The translations under genes and the position numbers were made by a program. Shown here one piece after another: positions 1 through 7,328 of a DNA stretch of 64,000 bases. How positions within the stretch are numbered: position 1 is the first letter of the stretch; each line of letters begins with the position of its first letter. The notes beneath the pieces are model-generated. The model searched no databases, was not told where the DNA came from, and worked only from the letters and a program-made list of their open reading frames with translations. The DNA comes from Lysinibacillus mangiferihumi (GTDB lineage Bacteria > Bacillota > Bacilli > Bacillales_A > Planococcaceae): the NCBI RefSeq assembly GCF_003049665.1, contig NZ_PYWM01000001.1, positions 186,001-250,000 on the forward strand, written 5' to 3'.

Positions 1-1
1 A

Positions 2-532
2 GTGATGAATAAAGATGATTCAGTTACACCAACAATTATCAAAGATGCAATTGAATTGGCGATCCAAAAAGATGCTTCTATTATTAATTTAAGTATGGCT
101 AGCCATTTTGAAGATACAGATATTACGGAAATGATAAAATTAGCAGTAAATAAAGGTGTTACAGTAGTAGCTTCCTCAGGAGATTATGGAAATACTGAAT
201 TGATGTATCCTGCAATTTTGGATGAAGTTATTTCGGTTGGGGCAATTGATGCTTCAGGAAATGTACTTGATTTAACAAGCGGTTCGCAAAAAACAACGAT
301 TAATGCACCTGGTCATGAGATAACAGCAGTTGATTCCGATGAAACAGTGATTACAACAAGTGGTACATCGCAAGCAACTGCATTAATATCGGGCTATATT
401 GCTCTGTTAAAAGACTATGCATTTTCGAAAAATAAAGAGTTGAACAATGATAGTATTATCTCGTTACTAGAGTCTATTAATAGTCAAGAATTAACCTATT
501 TTCAAGCATTGAAGAAGATAGATTCTCTTTAA
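2..532 (+). CDS. Subtilisin-like serine protease (S8), C-terminal part, cut by window edge
   Basis: This is the 3' part of a peptidase S8 (subtilase) gene; the Asp and His members of the catalytic triad lie before the window. The nucleophile motif SGTSQATA is present around codons 120-126, with Ser123 as the likely nucleophile in a GTSxA context. Around codon 57-62 the oxyanion-hole region reads VVASSGDYG, so Asp stands where most subtilases have Asn. A GTG then an ATG open the visible frame, but nothing before base 1 can be checked, so this should be read as 5'-partial. It ends in LKKIDSL with no sorting signal. The family assignment is firm; substrate and whether it is intracellular or secreted cannot be told from this part. 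Confidence 0.85.
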   Translation: MMNKDDSVTPTIIKDAIELAIQKDASIINLSMASHFEDTDITEMIKLAVNKGVTVVASSGDYGNTELMYPAILDEVISVGAIDASGNVLDLTSGSQKTTINAPGHEITAVDSDETVITTSGTSQATALISGYIALLKDYAFSKNKELNNDSIISLLESINSQELTYFQALKKIDSL

Positions 533-780
533 AGGAGGACGCCAAGAGACATGGGAGGGTACGTCGTCATAAGCATCGCAGAGATCCAATAGTGCATTAC
601 ATAATGGATTATTAAGTTAATTTTATCCAATTAACTTTAGCGAAGCGTGCTCACCAAATGACTATGTATTGAAGACCTAGAAAAGACTATATGTAATATG
701 CGGTGAATAAATATTTTTACCACTTTAAAAATGGGTCGAACCGTTGATATATCAACATTTATAGAGGGAGGCTAGTTAAT

Positions 781-966
781 ATGAGATTAAGACCATATCA
801 TTATTTAGGAATATTACCAGTCAGTATTAGCTGTTTTGCATCATATTTATCTATATCTTCAAATACCAAAACTATTATTAATCTTATTGCGGCTTTGTTA
901 GTAATTACATCTATTCCTTTGAGCTATAGAGATTACAAAAAGTCAAAAAGAGAATCTAGACTTTAG
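781..966 (+). CDS. Small two-helix membrane protein, unknown function
   Basis: A 61-residue protein with a good ribosome site (AGAGGGAGG, about 10 bases before the ATG). It has two hydrophobic segments, about residues 8-28 and 31-48, and a strongly basic tail (RDYKKSKRESRL), predicting a hairpin membrane protein with a cytoplasmic C-terminus. The size and layout resemble the small membrane proteins at 59819-60010 and 60470-60658, but I see no convincing sequence identity. It is followed at 20 bases by a second, frameshifted small membrane gene. No family recognised. Confidence 0.6.
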   Translation: MRLRPYHYLGILPVSISCFASYLSISSNTKTIINLIAALLVITSIPLSYRDYKKSKRESRL

Positions 967-985
967 ATTAATGGAGTGATGGCAA

Positions 986-1230
986 GTGGAATTACGTGAT
1001 TTCTTTAGTATACCAATGATATTAAGTTTGTCATTTGGATTTTATCGGTTTTCTTACAAATTGCGCTAGAACTCAATTTAATTGGGATTATTTTTAACCC
1101 AATTAACTTCCTAGCTATAGCAAATTTAATTATTGGTGTTGTCTATCAGATTAGACAAAGTAATAAGACAACATATTACAATGGCCGGTTGCACAAAAAA
1201 AGCGTGAAGCTGGTCTTTTTTTATTGCTGA
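986..1230 (+). pseudogene. Small membrane protein gene broken by a frameshift
   Basis: A GTG start at 986, 9 bases after GGAG, gives VELRDFFSIPMILSLSFGF and then reaches a stop (tag at about 1068). The +1 frame is open over the same point and continues as FLQIALELNLIGIIFN..., another hydrophobic segment, then IRQSNKTTYY and a stop at 1228-1230. Joined across about 1040-1050, the two parts make one protein of about 80 residues with two membrane helices and a basic tail, the same plan as its upstream neighbour. Either a genuine inactivating indel or a sequencing error. The reading is inference from frame openness and hydrophobicity. Confidence 0.4.
1183..1222 (+). terminator. Intrinsic terminator after the small membrane genes
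   Basis: The arms GGCCGGTT and AGCTGGTC pair with G-U wobbles, an inner CAC/GTG pairs across an A-rich loop, and a run of T follows at once. It overlaps the end of the frameshifted reading frame. Confidence 0.6.
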
Positions 1231-1401
1231 AAAAATCATAAAAATTGGAAATGTGTGCGTATTGAAATTACATTTAGTGTATTCTTAAAATAGGAAAGTT
1301 AAACCATCTTCGTCGAAGTGCGAAGACGTTCAGAAGTTTAGTAAACTTAAACATTAGTATTGTAATACAGTAATGGGAAACGTTAAAAGGAGTGACTATT
1401 A

Positions 1402-1907
1402 TTGTACGAAGAACAACTAGCAAGAGCCATTCAATTACGCACAGAAAATAAGAAGCAAGAATCCAATCAATTACTTGTAAAAATGGTAGAGCAATATGCG
1501 GACGATGCAGTCGTTAATTACCAATGCGCATGGAGCTTTGACGTTTTAGGCGAAGAATTAAAAGCAGTTCCCTACTATGAAAAGGCCATTCAGCAAGGGT
1601 TATCTGGAACAGATTTAGAAGGAGCAATATTGGGACTTGGCAGTACATATCGAACATTAGGTGAATATGAAAAATCAGAAAAGGTATTTTTACAAGGAAT
1701 AGCGTTATTTCCAACAAATAAAGCATTGCAAGTGTTTTATGCGATGACTTTATATAATTTACAAGAACATAACAAGCGATGGAGCTCTTACTAAAATGCC
1801 TGACAGATACGACAACAGATGCCGAAATACTAAGTTATCAAAATGCGATTAATTTCTATGCAGATCAATTAGATAGGGAGGGGGACAAATGTGTGTATGT
1901 CACGTAG
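1402..1907 (+). pseudogene. TPR-repeat protein gene with a -1 frameshift near its end
   Basis: A TTG start with an AAAGGAGTG ribosome site opens a tetratricopeptide-repeat protein (helical pairs with TPR-like spacing over residues 1-125: YYEKAIQQGL, LGSTYRTLGEYEKSEKVF, LFPTNKALQVFYAMTLYNL). The frame ends abruptly at 1794 in KRWSSY. Dropping one base at about 1773-1778 (aacaagcgatgg) restores KAMELLLKCLTDTT...ILSYQNAINFYADQLD, the expected end for this family, running to the tag at 1905-1907. The intact protein would have about 168 residues. TPR proteins mediate protein contacts; the partner is unknown. The frameshift could be real or a sequencing error; it is not in a long homopolymer. Confidence 0.7.
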
Positions 1908-1926
1908 AATAAACGTGACTTTTTTT
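1899..1926 (+). terminator. Intrinsic terminator of the TPR gene
   Basis: Perfect arms GTCACGT and ACGTGAC, then seven T. The restored TPR stop codon lies in the loop-side of the first arm, which supports the longer (frame-restored) gene end. Confidence 0.75.
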
Positions 1927-2051
1927 GTTGAAGTAAATTGCCACACAATGAGTACGGTATTTAGATTATTGCGCTTGACCTTGCTTCCAATAACTTAGTA
2001 AGCTAGCATAATTAAAACAAGCATTATGAAAAAATAAAGGAGTTGCTGTCG

Positions 2052-2390
2052 TTGAAAATCAGTAAAGAACATGCGGAGCATTACATTTGGGGTAAACAAT
2101 GTGATGGCTGGCATTTAGTTAAAAATAATGAATTAAGTATTATTCATGAACGGATGCCTGCCAATACAACGGAAGTTTGTCATTACCACCATCAAGCACA
2201 ACAATTCTTTTTCGTGCTATCAGGTATAGCAACAATGGAAATAGGCGAAGATCGGATTATATTATTGCCTCATGAAGGGATTGAAGTACCACCATTTCAA
2301 CCACACCAAATGCGCAATGATTCACAGGAGGATGTGGAATTTTTAGTTGTTTCACAGCCAAATAGTAGAGGAGATCGTACTCCGATATAA
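2052..2390 (+). CDS. Small single-domain cupin protein
   Basis: A 112-residue protein with one cupin (double-stranded beta-helix) domain. Motif 1 is recognisable around residues 37-52 (CHYHHQAQQFFFVLSG): two metal-type His but Gln where Glu is usual. Motif 2 is around residues 70-86, ending PFQPHQMRN with the conserved His and Asn. I chose the TTG at 2052 because AAAGGAG at 2036-2042 touches the upstream TTG at 2043 directly, which is too close. Such small cupins bind a metal and often a sugar or small ligand; the ligand cannot be deduced. Monocistronic by context. Confidence 0.75.
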   Translation: MKISKEHAEHYIWGKQCDGWHLVKNNELSIIHERMPANTTEVCHYHHQAQQFFFVLSGIATMEIGEDRIILLPHEGIEVPPFQPHQMRNDSQEDVEFLVVSQPNSRGDRTPI

Positions 2391-2504
2391 GGTTATATAA
2401 GAACCTAAAGTATATTTTCTAAATCTTCATTCTTTTGCATGAGGAACATTCATCTGCTATTTAGTACAGTAAATGGTATCAATAGCTAAGGGGATGAGTG
2501 ATTT

Positions 2505-3200
2505 ATGAAAATTTCTAAAATAAAACTTTATGCGTATGATTTACATAAAATGAGGGAATTTTACTGTACCTTATTAGGATTTGAATTATTAGATGAGGGG
2601 ACCCATTTTTTTGTCATAGCTGCTGGGGAGAGCAAAGTTCGATTCGAAAAAATAGAGGCTTCTGTTGCAAAGCAATATCATTTCGCCTTCAATATCCCTA
2701 GTAATTTATTTCAGTTAGCGAAAAAATGGGCAAAAGAGCGTGTAGACATATTAAGTTTGGACGGAGTCGATGAAGTGTATTTTAAAACAATCGATGCCTA
2801 TTCATGCTATTTTTATGATGCTGAGAACAATGTAGTAGAGTTGATAGCACGGCAGCAAATCAATCCGAGCGTTAATGCTGATACATTTTCTATTCAACAT
2901 ATACTGAATATAGCAGAAATAAATTTAACCACAGATGCGATTGCAGACGTCGTAGACCGTTTAAAGGAATATGATATAACACCATTAAAGGGAGAAGATA
3001 TTCACCCAGATGCGCTAACCTTTATGGGAAATTACGAAGAGGGTGCCCATCTATTAATTGGTCCAAGTGAACGTCTTTGGTATTTCTCTACGCGTAAAGC
3101 GATTATCAGCCCTATTCAAATAGAGGTAAATAAAGAGATTGTGATATCTATGACAGCTAAAGGCAATTTTGCTATTTCAGAACAAACGAAGGATAGATAA
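2505..3200 (+). CDS. VOC-superfamily (glyoxalase/bleomycin-resistance fold) protein
   Basis: A 231-residue protein. Residues 1-115 form a typical vicinal-oxygen-chelate module: start ISKIKLYAYDLHKMREFYCTLLGFEL, end CYFYDAENNVVELIARQ with the metal-site Glu. A second, weaker module follows to about residue 190. The AAGGGGATGAGTG ribosome site precedes the ATG. Two-module VOC proteins include dioxygenases, glyoxalases and sequestering resistance proteins; the second half lacks an obvious metal triad, so the activity is open. It converges on the minus-strand cysteine synthase gene and shares a terminator with it. Confidence 0.75.
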   Translation: MKISKIKLYAYDLHKMREFYCTLLGFELLDEGTHFFVIAAGESKVRFEKIEASVAKQYHFAFNIPSNLFQLAKKWAKERVDILSLDGVDEVYFKTIDAYSCYFYDAENNVVELIARQQINPSVNADTFSIQHILNIAEINLTTDAIADVVDRLKEYDITPLKGEDIHPDALTFMGNYEEGAHLLIGPSERLWYFSTRKAIISPIQIEVNKEIVISMTAKGNFAISEQTKDR

Positions 3201-3220
3201 CAAGGCTATCCTTCGTTTTA
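3187..3220. terminator. Bidirectional terminator between VOC gene and cysK
   Basis: Arms CGAAGGATAG (3187-3196) and CTATCCTTCG (3206-3215) pair perfectly and TTTTATC follows. The VOC stop codon lies in the loop. The gene facing it ends at 3224, so it probably serves both strands. Confidence 0.75.
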
Positions 3221-3223
3221 TCG

Positions 3224-4219
3224 TTAAAATAAATCGGTAGATAAATAGCGCAATCCTGTATCTGGAAAGAGTACGACTATACGTTTTCCTTTGTTTTCGG
3301 GACGTTTAGCAAGAGTTGTTGCAACAAACAATGCCGCACCAGAGGATGTACCTACTAAAACACCATCTGTTTGCGCTACAGTGCGAGCAGCTTTATAGGC
3401 CTCATCTGTTTCTACTTCTAACACTTCATCAATCCGATCAAGATGAACATTAGACGGAACGCGCGCTTCCTGTGCATCTGAAAAGCGATGCACACCTGTA
3501 ATTTCAATAATATCAGGCTGTTCAACTGTAGCGATAGAATTAATAGCGGGTTCTACGCCTATAATTTGTATGGCTGGATTTTTGGATTTTAAATAAGCAC
3601 CTACACCACTAATGGTGCCTCCTGTACCAATTGCAGCAACAAAAATATCAATTTGTCCTGCTGTGTCTTCCCAAATTTCTGGCCCAGTAGTGCGTTCGTG
3701 AATGTTAGGATTGGCTTCATTATCCAGTTGATTTAGAAAGACGACATTTTCCTCCTTATCAATGACAGTTTCTCTAAATACTTTAATAGTTTCAACAAAA
3801 TCGCCATCAGTTTCTTCAAATGCCGCTACCATCTCTGGTACATCGGAAAATGGCACAACCTCGGTTCCATATGCTTTCACAACCTTTGTTCGTTCTTCGC
3901 TTACACCATCTTGCATGTAGATACGTAATTTATAGCCCTTTGCTGCTGCGATAGCTGCAAGCCCAATACCAGTATTACCACTTGTTGTTTCAATAATCGT
4001 TTTGTCTTTTGTTAAAACTCCACGTGCTTCAGCATCCTCAATCATCGCTTTAGCAATACGATCTTTTACACTATTCGCAGGATTAAAATATTCTAGCTTC
4101 GCAATAATTTCCGCTTCCAGTTGTAGTTTTTTCGTGTACTGATTTAACGCTAATAGTGGTGTATGCCCTACTAACTCCGTTATCGACTGCTTTATGGTAT
4201 TGGCAATAATTTGACCCAT
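3224..4219 (-). CDS. cysK: Cysteine synthase (O-acetylserine sulfhydrylase)
   Basis: A PLP enzyme of the cysteine synthase/cystathionine beta-synthase family, making cysteine from O-acetylserine and sulfide in the cytosol. At 331 residues it is somewhat longer than the typical 305-315. Seen: the PLP lysine in NSVKDR (Lys52), the substrate loop TSGNTG (79-84), the phosphate-binding GTGGTISG (about 199-206) and GTSSGA near residue 290. Start ATG follows GGGGATGATG. There is an insertion around residues 130-165 (ETDGDFVETIKVFRE) relative to short CysK proteins. Monocistronic; an inverted repeat upstream may be its operator. CysK or a CysK-like paralog cannot be separated from sequence alone. Confidence 0.88.
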   Translation of the reverse strand: MGQIIANTIKQSITELVGHTPLLALNQYTKKLQLEAEIIAKLEYFNPANSVKDRIAKAMIEDAEARGVLTKDKTIIETTSGNTGIGLAAIAAAKGYKLRIYMQDGVSEERTKVVKAYGTEVVPFSDVPEMVAAFEETDGDFVETIKVFRETVIDKEENVVFLNQLDNEANPNIHERTTGPEIWEDTAGQIDIFVAAIGTGGTISGVGAYLKSKNPAIQIIGVEPAINSIATVEQPDIIEITGVHRFSDAQEARVPSNVHLDRIDEVLEVETDEAYKAARTVAQTDGVLVGTSSGAALFVATTLAKRPENKGKRIVVLFPDTGLRYLSTDLF

Positions 4220-4237
4220 ATCATCATCCCCTTTGTT

Positions 4238-4266
4238 TTACCTACTTAACAAATTAGTTTTGTAGG
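4238..4266 (-). promoter_or_regulatory. Imperfect inverted repeat upstream of cysK, possible operator
   Basis: CCTAC and GTAGG flank a 16-base AT-rich core about 20-45 bases before the cysK start. It is in the right place for a repressor site on the cysK leader; which regulator (for instance a CymR-like protein) is not shown by the sequence. Confidence 0.3.
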
Positions 4267-4430
4267 AATTAATGGCATCTTAGCATGATAAATCCTTATG
4301 AGCAATACATTTTCTGATAGAAAGAATGGTTCGATTAATAGAAAAAAGTAATCAGTTTAGTTAAATTTAAAGTTTTAGCTGTTTTAAAGAGAAGTGGCGG
4401 GTAAGGTCAATTATTTGCGTTGTGAACATT

Positions 4431-4458
4431 TTAGAAAAAACATGAATTGCGCTATGAT
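4431..4458 (+). promoter_or_regulatory. Probable sigma-A promoter of the DUF1835 gene
   Basis: TTAGAA, 16 bases, then TATGAT. The downstream purine run GATAAGAG is a plausible start region; the next good ribosome site is 45 bases on. Confidence 0.45.
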
Positions 4459-4524
4459 AAGAGAAATGGGAATGCTGTTATGATAGTAACCAGAAAAATG
4501 AATGGTGGAGAGGATTTGAATGGA

Positions 4525-5541
4525 ATGTTGGAAGATGTAAATCGATTAAAAGAAAGAATCAATCAACTAAGTGAAGCGGAAGCAAAGTCAATGCTTTTCT
4601 TATCTCTATTAAATGAAAAGTCGAGTGAGGACATGCAGCAAATACTCCTACATATGACAGAAGATAAGGAACAAATGGATAAAGCGCAGACAATACATAT
4701 TGTTTTTGGTGATTCGCCAGCCGGAAGTCTAAAAGCAGCATTTAGAACGTTGGAATATCGAAAGACAGAGGATATGATTGTTTGGCCAGATAATTTATCG
4801 ATTGGGCCAGTAAAAGATATACATCTAGCTTCGGGAATAGAAGCGAGACTTGAGTGGTTCCACAAACGATACAATATGGAAGAAGATGAACGTGAGCATT
4901 ATCGACAATGTATGCGAACTGCTATAGAGAAAATAAACAATATATTTCCGCATCAAAAAATCGTTATTTGGACATGCCAAAATGCACATGAGCAAACAGG
5001 GTTACGACTTGTGCTAGCCATGCTAGAAGGCAAAGCGAATACAGTGCGAGTCATTGATACGTATAGAGCTTTTCATGAAAAGGAGATGCATCCACAAATA
5101 GCGGATTATCCACGAACTTCAGGAGAATTGAATGAAGAAAACCTCCTGTATTTTTATGAACAGTTTGCTATGGATGAACTAATGAATGAAGCAAGAGAAG
5201 CCTTAATGAAGGAAGGTAAAAGCTTATTAGCAGATAAAGTCCATCTGTTACGAACATGGACATGTGATGGGCTATTACATAGCCTACATGAAAATCGAGA
5301 TGATGATTTTATTATTGAATGTGCCAAGCGGATGTATCAAGAAGAGGGTACCGTAACGTTTAAGAAAGCGGCACGTTTAATAGGTGAAGTATACGGACAT
5401 ATGCAACAATTTACAGGAGACGAGTGGATTGAGTATCGTTTACGAACGTTAATCAAGCAGGGGGTTTTTTCATATCAAGGAGATTTGAAGGCAATGCGAT
5501 TTTATGAAGTGAAATTGCAAGACGAATTCTTGACAAATTGA
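4525..5541 (+). CDS. DUF1835/DUF3658-type protein
   Basis: A 338-residue cytosolic protein of the DUF1835 family. After a charged helical N-terminal segment, the typical strand HIVFGDSPAGSLKAAF begins around residue 60, followed by DNLSIGP and the W..RY region, then KIVIWTCQNAHEQTGLRLVL. The C-terminal third (WIEYRLRTLIKQGVFSYQGDLKAMRFYEVKL) matches the helical DUF3658 part. I placed the start at 4525 because GGAGAGG lies 11 bases upstream, and because a sigma-A -10 (TATGAT at 4453-4458) overlaps the more upstream TTG at 4447. Function is unknown for the family. Confidence 0.75.
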   Translation: MLEDVNRLKERINQLSEAEAKSMLFLSLLNEKSSEDMQQILLHMTEDKEQMDKAQTIHIVFGDSPAGSLKAAFRTLEYRKTEDMIVWPDNLSIGPVKDIHLASGIEARLEWFHKRYNMEEDEREHYRQCMRTAIEKINNIFPHQKIVIWTCQNAHEQTGLRLVLAMLEGKANTVRVIDTYRAFHEKEMHPQIADYPRTSGELNEENLLYFYEQFAMDELMNEAREALMKEGKSLLADKVHLLRTWTCDGLLHSLHENRDDDFIIECAKRMYQEEGTVTFKKAARLIGEVYGHMQQFTGDEWIEYRLRTLIKQGVFSYQGDLKAMRFYEVKLQDEFLTN

Positions 5542-5681
5542 AATTTTTGATGTTTTGACTTCATTAAAAAGCATAGATAGAATAGTGTAGTAGAGTTTGA
5601 ATAACTCTAGTCGATTAGCAACTTTTATCAGTGAACATAACGAGTGAATGAATAGATTAATTTAAAGAAAGGAAGTCGATT

Positions 5682-5960
5682 ATGAATTCTGAAATCAATC
5701 AAAATGCGATTCTTCAAGCTATTTTGGAGCTTTCTACACAAGTGCAGGGCGTGAAAACAGAGATTCAACAACAAATCGAAGCGCTAGACAAAAGACTAGA
5801 TTCAGTTGAAACGAGACTAGATTCATTAGAAACAAGACTAGATTCAGTAGAACAAAATCTTAGTGCAAAAATAGATAAAGTGGATGCGAAGATGAACGTG
5901 TTAACACTTGACATATTAGAAACAAAGGCCGATGTGGAAATGTTAAAGAAAGCAAAATAA
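5682..5960 (+). CDS. Small coiled-coil protein with 7-residue repeats
   Basis: A 92-residue acidic/basic alternating protein that is one long predicted coiled coil. Residues 38-58 are three copies of the heptad R/L-LDS-V/L-E-T/Q, and the DNA under them is three tandem 21-bp units (5793-5855). The AAAGAAAGGAAG ribosome site is good. There is no membrane segment or signal peptide. It precedes yqeY at 65 bases. Coiled-coil length and heptad register suggest a homo-oligomeric scaffold; no known family recognised. Confidence 0.65.
   Translation: MNSEINQNAILQAILELSTQVQGVKTEIQQQIEALDKRLDSVETRLDSLETRLDSVEQNLSAKIDKVDAKMNVLTLDILETKADVEMLKKAK
5793..5855 (+). repeat. Three tandem 21-bp units inside the coiled-coil gene
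   Basis: Three consecutive units begin AGACTAGATTCA, differing at a few positions. Each codes for one heptad of the coiled coil, so a copy-number change would lengthen or shorten the rod in frame. Confidence 0.7.
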
Positions 5961-6025
5961 TTTGTTTTGGTCGTCACAATGTGCAATAATCATTGACAAT
6001 TAGCAATGATAGAGGAGTGAGTTGG

Positions 6026-6451
6026 ATGTTAAAAACAGCAGTATTTGAACAACTAAAAACAGCAATGAAGGAAAAGGATGTCTTAGCAAAAGGTGTGCTA
6101 ACACTAGTTAAATCAGCATTAGATTTAGCAGAGAAAGAAAAAGGGGAACCTCTAACTCAACCAGAGGAGATGGCCATTATTAATCGTGAAGTAAAACAAA
6201 CGAATCAGGCATTAGAAGGCGCGCAAAATGCTGGCCGTGCAGATTTAATTGAAAAAGAAGAAGCAAAATTAGTGTTATTAAAATCCTTCCTTCCTAAGCA
6301 ATTAAGCGAAGCGGAAATTGCTGAAAAATTACTAGCAGCAGGCGTTAATAAAGGTATGAATATGGGTGAAGCGATGAAGATTGCAAAACCATTATTATCT
6401 GGTCAAGCAGAAGGTGCCGTTATATCTAAAGTAGTAAAAAGTTTAATTTAA
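6026..6451 (+). CDS. yqeY: GatB/YqeY domain protein
   Basis: A 141-residue protein of the YqeY family, homologous to the tail domain of the GatB subunit of tRNA-dependent amidotransferases. Seen: LKTAMKEKDVLAKGVLTLVKSAL at the start, KQTNQALEGAQNAGRADLIEKEEAKLVLLKSFLPKQL in the middle and the GMNMGEAMKIAKPLLSGQAEGAVISKVVK end. Start ATG at 6026 follows GAGGAGTGAG; upstream in-frame codons lack a ribosome site. In B. subtilis yqeY directly follows rpsU. Here rpsU is 21 kb away and is followed by a gap, so this copy is displaced or is a second one. Its exact role is not established. Confidence 0.85.
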   Translation: MLKTAVFEQLKTAMKEKDVLAKGVLTLVKSALDLAEKEKGEPLTQPEEMAIINREVKQTNQALEGAQNAGRADLIEKEEAKLVLLKSFLPKQLSEAEIAEKLLAAGVNKGMNMGEAMKIAKPLLSGQAEGAVISKVVKSLI

Positions 6452-6461
6452 TAATAAATTG

Positions 6462-6500
6462 AAGGATCGCTGACGAAGTAGTGTTGGCATCCTTTATTTA
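6462..6500 (+). terminator. Weak intrinsic terminator after yqeY
   Basis: AAGGAT and ATCCTT arms with an inner GC/GC pair around a long loop, followed by TTATTTATT. Plausible but not strong. Confidence 0.35.
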
Positions 6501-6606
6501 TTGTCTGTGCAAGTTTTCACCATTTAATCACTGTCAGAAAATAGAGGTTTTGCTTAATACAATGTTTAGAAGAGGAATCGTAAAATGATTTCTATTAAAA
6601 TTAAGG

Positions 6607-6636
6607 TTTGCCAAATAAATGAAAACATTTTATACT
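6607..6636 (+). promoter_or_regulatory. Sigma-A promoter of the TetR-family gene
   Basis: TTGCCA at 6607-6612, 18 bases, TATACT at 6631-6636. The repeated operator begins 2 bases downstream, so repressor binding would cover the start site. Confidence 0.6.
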
Positions 6637-6637
6637 A

Positions 6638-6655
6638 TTAATTAACCACTGGTCA
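6638..6655 (-). promoter_or_regulatory. TetR-type operator, copy 1 (before the regulator gene)
   Basis: On the minus strand this reads TGACCAGTGGTTAATTAA. The centre ACCA-C-TGGT is a perfect 9-base palindrome, typical of TetR-family sites. The same 18 bases occur in the opposite orientation before the next gene. Confidence 0.65.
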
Positions 6656-6671
6656 GTTAAAGGAGGATTCC

Positions 6672-7241
6672 ATGTCACCACGTAAACCATCAGCACAAGA
6701 ATTGACACTCAAGATGATTGTTGACGAAGCTCATAAACAGTTTATTGAAAAGGGTTTTCACCAAGTGTCCATGCGTAGTATCGCGAAAGAACTTGGATGT
6801 AGTCATGGAGCAATTTACTATCATTTTAAAAATAAAGCGGAATTATTTTATTGCATTATAGGTGAGTATTTTACTGAATTAAATCAAATGTTAGATGATA
6901 TTGTAAATGGAACAAGAGAGCATCAAAACAAACTTTACGATGTCTTTGTTGGCTTTATGAAATTTGGATTAAACCATCAAAGCCAATATGAATTGATGTT
7001 TATGACGAAAGAACTTCATAACGATGGATTATCGCAAGAGGCTGCTAATCTTAGCTATCAAAAGTTTGCGCAATCGGTTCAAGCGTTATCTCCAAAGACA
7101 TTGTTAATTTCGGATATTCATTCAACATTTCTTGCATTACACGGTTTTGTTTCACATTATCACCATTATGTGATGAACTATGACGAAGCGCAAGAGGCGG
7201 TAGATGTCCATGCTAAATTTCTTGTTAAAGCATTATCATAA
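6672..7241 (+). CDS. TetR-family transcriptional repressor
   Basis: A 189-residue regulator. The N-terminal TetR helix-turn-helix is clear at residues 15-55 (AHKQFIEKGFHQVSMRSIAKELGCSHGAIYYHFKNKAELF). Residues 60-189 form the helical ligand-binding and dimerisation part, which is family-specific and gives no ligand. Start ATG follows AAAGGAGG. An 18-base operator candidate lies between its promoter and ribosome site and again before the downstream epimerase gene, so it probably represses itself and that gene. The inducer is unknown. Confidence 0.9.
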   Translation: MSPRKPSAQELTLKMIVDEAHKQFIEKGFHQVSMRSIAKELGCSHGAIYYHFKNKAELFYCIIGEYFTELNQMLDDIVNGTREHQNKLYDVFVGFMKFGLNHQSQYELMFMTKELHNDGLSQEAANLSYQKFAQSVQALSPKTLLISDIHSTFLALHGFVSHYHHYVMNYDEAQEAVDVHAKFLVKALS

Positions 7242-7254
7242 ATAAATTATGTTG

Positions 7255-7290
7255 CTCTAGATGCGAAGATGAATCTAGAGTTTCCTTTTA
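7255..7290 (+). terminator. Terminator of the TetR-family gene
   Basis: Perfect arms CTCTAGA (7255-7261) and TCTAGAG (7274-7280), then TTTCCTTTT. It separates the regulator from the next gene, which therefore needs its own promoter. Confidence 0.65.
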
Positions 7291-7298
7291 ACATCTAT

Positions 7299-7316
7299 TG
7301 ACCAGTGGTTAATTAA
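7299..7316 (+). promoter_or_regulatory. TetR-type operator, copy 2 (before the epimerase gene)
   Basis: TGACCAGTGGTTAATTAA, identical over 18 bases to the site at 6638-6655 in reverse orientation. It ends just before the AAAGGAGG ribosome site of the next gene, a classical roadblock position. Confidence 0.65.
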
Positions 7317-7328
7317 AAGGAGGAATAG

